This document shows, piece by piece, positions 60,587 to 64,000 of a DNA stretch of 64,000 nt. This DNA comes from Thiodiazotropha sp040506705 (GTDB lineage: Bacteria; Pseudomonadota; Gammaproteobacteria; Chromatiales; Chromatiaceae). Both the position numbers and the translations under genes were made by a program. Within the stretch, counting starts at the first letter, position 1. Each line of letters begins with the position of its first letter. The stretch covers positions 30,323 to 94,322 of the forward strand of contig JBEVWG010000038.1 in the NCBI GenBank assembly GCA_040506705.1, written 5' to 3'. A model generated the notes under the pieces. That model searched no databases. It saw nothing but the letters and a program-made list of their open reading frames with translations, and was not told where the DNA came from.

Positions 60587-61312
60587 ATGACACAACTAGC
60601 ACTCGTCATTGATCTCAACGTCTGCGTCGGCTGTCACGCTTGTGTGACCAGCTGCAAAGAGTGGAATACCTCCGGTTGGGCTGGTTCCATGACTGATAAA
60701 CGGCCCTATGACGAAGATCCAAACGGCACTTTCTTCAATAGGGTACAGACCTATGAGGCCGGTGTATTCCCCCATACTGAGACCTATCACTTTCCCAAGT
60801 CTTGCCTGCATTGTGAAGATCCACCCTGCGTTCCGGTCTGTCCGACAGGTGCCTCATATAAACGTGAGGATAATGGTGTGGTGCTGGTGGACTATGACAA
60901 ATGTATCGGTTGTAAATATTGCTCCTGGGCCTGTCCATACGGCGCCCGCGAGATTGATGAAAAACAGCGGGTGATGAAAAAGTGCACCCTCTGTATCGAT
61001 CGCATTAGCGATAAGACAATACCGGAATCAGAACGTAAGCCCGCCTGTGTTTTGGCCTGTCCAACCAGTGCCAGATTGTTTGGCGATGTGCATGATCCCG
61101 ATTCGGTAGTCTCTGTAGCGATCCGTGAGCAGGGTGGCTATGCCTTGCAGCCTGAATGGGGTACCAAACCGGCAAATCACTATCTGCCTCGACGCAAGAC
61201 TCGTATCCAGATTCATGAGGATGAGTTGGTACGAGCTGACAATCCGCTGAAGAAAGAGCAACTGCCCAGCCTGCCTGAAGGTGGTGAGACTCTTGATGAT
61301 GTGGCTTGGTAA
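60587..61312 (+). CDS. soeB: Iron-sulfur electron-transfer subunit SoeB
   Basis: 241 residues with four [4Fe-4S] cysteine groups: CVGCHACVTSCKEW (about 12-25), CLHCEDPPCVPVCPTG (about 73-88), CIGCKYCSWACPYG (about 107-120) and CTLCIDRI with ACVLACPTS (about 132 and 157). This is the DmsB/PsrB pattern. It passes electrons from SoeA to SoeC. It begins 26 bases after soeA. Confidence 0.93.
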   Translation: MTQLALVIDLNVCVGCHACVTSCKEWNTSGWAGSMTDKRPYDEDPNGTFFNRVQTYEAGVFPHTETYHFPKSCLHCEDPPCVPVCPTGASYKREDNGVVLVDYDKCIGCKYCSWACPYGAREIDEKQRVMKKCTLCIDRISDKTIPESERKPACVLACPTSARLFGDVHDPDSVVSVAIREQGGYALQPEWGTKPANHYLPRRKTRIQIHEDELVRADNPLKKEQLPSLPEGGETLDDVAW

Positions 61313-61438
61313 GAGCGTCCAGATGGACAATGAATTTATGTTCATGAATGGTGTATCGATTGCGATGGCTGAAAGCGTAATGGTTAGGCACGCTGCAAGC
61401 GAAAACCTTCATGATATTTGAGTTTCGGAGAATTAATC

Positions 61439-62416
61439 ATGCATCCAGCCTTTTCTGTAATATTCCTGACCACCTTGATAGGTGTCGGACAGGGGCTGTT
61501 TTTAGCCTTGTTTACAGGCCAACTCTACTCACTGGCCAATTTGCTGCCGGTGCAGAGTGATGAGTTCTATGCCCAGGGCAGTATCTTATCCCTGTTGTTG
61601 CTGATTGCCGGACTGATCGCATCGGTATTTCATTTAGGTCGTCCAGAAAGGGCCTGGCGAGCAGCGACTCAATGGCGAACCTCCTGGCTATCCCGTGAAG
61701 TGATTATACTGCCTGTCACAATGGCCTTAACGGCAATGTATGGTCTATTTCACTATCTGGAATGGACTCAACCCCTTTTTGTTATATCGCAAACCTTACC
61801 GGTGGATATCACTTTGATTATCGGTGCCATTGGTACCGTGGCGACTTTTTTACTGTTTCTCTGTACCGCCATGATTTACGCCAGCCTTCGCTTTATCAAG
61901 GCCTGGCACTCTCCTTTGACGGTAGCCAACTTTCTTTTCCTAGGTATAGCCTCTGGCTTTATGCTGGCCGCTGCCGTGTCAGCCTATCAGGGATCGAACT
62001 TGGTGGTTTTTTATGGCACCTGGGCAGTTGTGGCAACTTTGCTTGGAGCGATAAGCCGCGGTGCGACGCTCTATCGTAACAGTGAATTCCGCTGCAAGGT
62101 CAGCCTTCAGTCAGCAATTGGGGTGCACCACGCGCATCTTCACCAGAAGGCCCAGGGTTTTATGGGAGGGTCATTCAATACCCGTGAGTTCTTCCATGGT
62201 AAAAGTGAAGCCTTTTTGCAGATGATTCGCTACGGCTTTCTGTTGATGGTGTTCATTCTGCCAGTGCTATTGATTCTTCTTGCTTATGTATTGGAATCAT
62301 CACGACTACCGATTGCCGCTTTTTTAATTCAATATCTGGGACTTATTCTGGAGCGATACCACTTTTTTACCGAGGCTAAACACCCGCAGAATCTCTATTA
62401 CCAAAGCATGGCGTAA
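61439..62416 (+). CDS. soeC: Membrane anchor subunit SoeC (DmsC type)
   Basis: 325 residues from ATG 61439, with GGAG nine bases before; TTG 61418 is rejected. It has eight membrane segments of the DmsC family (FSVIFLTTLIGVGQGLFLALF; SLLLLIAGLIASVFHLGRPERAWRA; IRYGFLLMVFILPVLLIL). It binds no heme but reduces quinone using electrons from SoeB. The DmsC rather than NrfD type is what SoeABC has. The three genes form one operon from 57652 to 62416, with a 126-base gap before soeC. Confidence 0.93.
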   Translation: MHPAFSVIFLTTLIGVGQGLFLALFTGQLYSLANLLPVQSDEFYAQGSILSLLLLIAGLIASVFHLGRPERAWRAATQWRTSWLSREVIILPVTMALTAMYGLFHYLEWTQPLFVISQTLPVDITLIIGAIGTVATFLLFLCTAMIYASLRFIKAWHSPLTVANFLFLGIASGFMLAAAVSAYQGSNLVVFYGTWAVVATLLGAISRGATLYRNSEFRCKVSLQSAIGVHHAHLHQKAQGFMGGSFNTREFFHGKSEAFLQMIRYGFLLMVFILPVLLILLAYVLESSRLPIAAFLIQYLGLILERYHFFTEAKHPQNLYYQSMA

Positions 62417-62429
62417 GGAGGGTTTGAAT

Positions 62430-63224
62430 ATGAAATGGTTTGCTGTTTTATTCTTGAGTCTGGTTACCTTATCGGCAAGGGCTGATGTGGCGATTATGGT
62501 GCATGGCTATCTTGGAAGCGCCGTTTCCTGGGAGCATAGCGGCATCAGCAATAGACTTCATCAGGCAGGCTGGCAACAGGCAGGTGTACTCACAGCCCGA
62601 GGCTTGCTTCCACTCTCATCGGCATCAGCGAAAAATAAGTTTTACACGGTTGAGCTTCCCTCTATCGAGCCCATTATGATCCAGGCAAGGGTTCTGAGGG
62701 ATATGCTGAATGCCATAGCTCAACGTCACCCTCAAGAGCAATTGATACTGATTGGTCACTCAGCAGGTGGTGTTGTTGCAAGAGCAGCACTGGTGATGGG
62801 TGGAATACCGAAAACAAAGGCATTGATTACCATTGCATCGCCCCATTTGGGAACCCTAAGATCCGTTGAGGCACTGGATAAGACTGACGATCTGTTTCCG
62901 GTCAGTACAGTGAAATCCTTGCTTGTCGGAGATCTCTATGATGTGGTGCGTGACTCATGGGGCGTATTACTGGATTTAACCCCTGAGCGTCCTGGAAACC
63001 TATTGTTTTGGCTAAATCGCCAACCTCATCCTGAGATTCACTATCTTTCAGTGGTGCGTTCTGGCCCAGTTGGTATGGGAGACGAGTTGGTGCCGGCGTT
63101 TAGCCAAGACATGAATAGTGTCTCAGCGCTGAAAGGCAGGGTTCAGGTCCGGCAATCGCCACTCAGCCATACCTTACATCCATTGGACGGTAAACTGCTT
63201 GCGGAAATCCTGGAAACTCTTTGA
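62430..63224 (+). CDS. Secreted alpha/beta hydrolase (lipase/esterase-like)
   Basis: 264 residues from ATG 62430, GGAGG nine bases upstream. A signal peptide (MKWFAVLFLSLVTLSARA) is followed by VAIMVHGYLGSAVSW (oxyanion region) and the nucleophile elbow LIGHSAGGVVARAAL, with the catalytic Ser in GHSAG. A late His in SPLSHTLHP is a likely third catalytic residue. It is similar to PGAP1/lipase-type hydrolases. It starts 14 bases after soeC and is perhaps the last gene of that transcript. Substrate unknown; role with SoeABC unclear. Confidence 0.85.
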   Translation: MKWFAVLFLSLVTLSARADVAIMVHGYLGSAVSWEHSGISNRLHQAGWQQAGVLTARGLLPLSSASAKNKFYTVELPSIEPIMIQARVLRDMLNAIAQRHPQEQLILIGHSAGGVVARAALVMGGIPKTKALITIASPHLGTLRSVEALDKTDDLFPVSTVKSLLVGDLYDVVRDSWGVLLDLTPERPGNLLFWLNRQPHPEIHYLSVVRSGPVGMGDELVPAFSQDMNSVSALKGRVQVRQSPLSHTLHPLDGKLLAEILETL

Positions 63225-63857
63225 GTTGTTTTTCTAGTGTGCTAATTGGATGGTACGGCCAGGCCGCACCTACATTTTCTCAAGATAGGTAGGGTGGGGC
63301 CATGCCCCACCATAAGCCAGAATGGGCAGAATGGTGCGGCAGGGCCAGCACCCTACAGATCGCATTTCCAATAACCTGGCGACTTGTATCTCCTAGTTCC
63401 TACGCTCCAGCGAGGAATGAATAAGAGGCGCACTGTTCAGGGCAGGGTGGGGCCATGCCCCACCAAAAGTCAGATTGGGCAGAATGGTGCGACAGGGCCA
63501 GCACCCTACAGATCGCATTTCCATTAACCTGGCGACTTATATCTCCTCGCACCCACGCTCTAGCGAGGGAATGAATAAGAGGCGCACTGTTCAGGGTAGG
63601 GTGGGGCCATGCCCCACCAAAAGCCAGAATGGGCAGAATGGTGCGGCAGGGCCAGCACCCTACAGATCGCATTTCCATTAACCTGGCGACTTATATCTCC
63701 TCGCACCCACGCTCTAGCGAGGAATGAATAAGAGGCGCACTGTTCAGGGTAGGGTGGGGCCATGCCCCACCATAAGCCAGAATGGAGCGTAGGGTGTCGG
63801 CCCTGCCTCACCATTTCAAATACCATGTCAGATGCTATCCCTTCAAATGTCATGGCA
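63225..63857. other. Repeat-filled spacer at the right end
   Basis: No real gene. Frames in this stretch, such as 63400-63678 and 63560-63853 on the minus strand, are just repeat sequence read in translation (WWGMAPPYPEQ repeated). The array itself is listed separately. Confidence 0.7.
63290..63787. repeat. Tandem array of ~153 bp units carrying GGTGGGGC hairpins
   Basis: Three full units start at 63290, 63443 and 63597, and a fourth partial unit at 63750. Periods are 153, 154 and 153 bases. Each opens with the hairpin TAGGGTGGGGCCATGCCCCA (then CC). It continues with a shared body (ATGGTGCGGCAGGGCCAGCA, then CCCTACAGATCGCATTTCC) and ends AGAGGCGCACTGTTCAGGG. Units differ by a handful of substitutions, so the duplication is fairly recent. 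The hairpin is the same as at the ends of 23352-23472. Confidence 0.92.
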
Positions 63858-64000
63858 TTAGAGCTTGCCCCCTGTCTTTATTGCCATCAAGTTTTCAAGC
63901 TTTTCTCGTTCCCAGGTAGTGTCAATAATCTTTCGCTCTTTGTTTGGCGGTAGCTTCGTAGTTAGGCAGTTTCTTGCTCCAAGTATTGCTTCTTGAGCGC
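63858..64000 (-). CDS. 3' end of a minus-strand gene running off the right edge
   Basis: Reading the minus strand from the edge gives 46 residues without a stop, including LTTKLPPNKERKIIDTTWER and ending IKTGGKL before TAA at 63860-63858. The composition is protein-like. Two other frames close quickly. The family cannot be told, and the start is outside the window. Confidence 0.45.
   Translation of the reverse strand, partial: AQEAILGARNCLTTKLPPNKERKIIDTTWEREKLENLMAIKTGGKL

Noticed and set aside
63290..63787. Regularly spaced repeats that might be a CRISPR array
   Set aside because: The whole ~153-base unit is repeated, not a short repeat with variable spacers; there are no cas genes, and each unit is only a hairpin plus conserved body.
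63400..63853. Minus-strand frames with WWGMAPPYPEQ repeats that could look like a repetitive protein
   Set aside because: They are translations of the hairpin repeat units, change with each unit's indels, and lack ribosome sites.

Overview
The window is a densely coded stretch of a gammaproteobacterial chromosome. The gene set points to a chemolithoautotrophic sulfur oxidiser of the Chromatiales/Thiotrichales type, such as free-living or symbiotic Sedimenticola/Thiodiazotropha-like bacteria. The evidence is a type I sulfide:quinone oxidoreductase with all three catalytic cysteines, a SoeABC-type sulfite-oxidising molybdoenzyme, a rhodanese-TusA-DsrE2 sulfur-carrier module beside siroheme synthase CysG, and a second SQR-like flavoprotein. 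Taxonomy is inferred from gene content only. No rRNA, tRNA, CRISPR array, prophage or intact insertion sequence was seen.

Layout. 0-9 kb: a ModA-like binding protein, a LysM/BON protein, dodecin, tadA, pldA, an inositol-monophosphatase-family gene, mltF, a DUF2189 membrane protein and dinB. 9-16.2 kb: a secreted DUF6345 protein, then a tight four-gene xanthine-oxidase-family operon (2Fe-2S subunit, Tat-exported Mo subunit, XdhC-like and MocA-like maturation factors). 16.2-24.6 kb: an alkyltransferase-like protein, a PmtA-like methyltransferase, the egtB-egtD ergothioneine pair, a diguanylate cyclase, an SQR-like flavoprotein and small genes. 24.7-30.2 kb: an Atm1-type ABC exporter, cca, and a NarX/NarL-like two-component pair. 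30.2-36.5 kb: the sulfur-transfer region (two rhodaneses, cysG, tusA, dsrE2), a FadL-type porin and a YeiE/CbbR-like LysR regulator.

36.6-48 kb: a PerM-like permease, a Crp/Fnr regulator with a DUF2892 gene, a BarA-like hybrid kinase, PhoH, a Bcp-type peroxiredoxin, a GcvR-like ACT protein, dapA, bamC and a frameshifted walJ-like hydrolase. 48-57 kb: sqr, ispG, a GlcG/HbpS-like protein, a Crp/Fnr - DUF6858 - NifX-like operon, a response regulator and uup. 57.6-63.2 kb: soeABC and a secreted lipase-like hydrolase. The right edge carries a tandem hairpin-repeat array and the tail of a minus-strand gene.

How it fits together: SQR takes sulfide to sulfane sulfur, rhodanese/TusA/DsrE2 are the kind of proteins that hand sulfur through the cytoplasm, CysG makes the siroheme needed by Dsr-type sulfite reductase (not in this window), and SoeABC oxidises sulfite to sulfate into the quinone pool. 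The observations most worth following up are: a 269-bp three-arm structured repeat filling the spacer between the NarL-like gene and a rhodanese gene, with related solo units elsewhere; a second hairpin repeat family amplified in tandem at the right end; a DUF6345 protein with a clan-CD-peptidase-like His/Cys arrangement; a Crp/Fnr-DUF6858-NifX-like operon with an FNR-like site; and a one-base G-tract frameshift in walJ.
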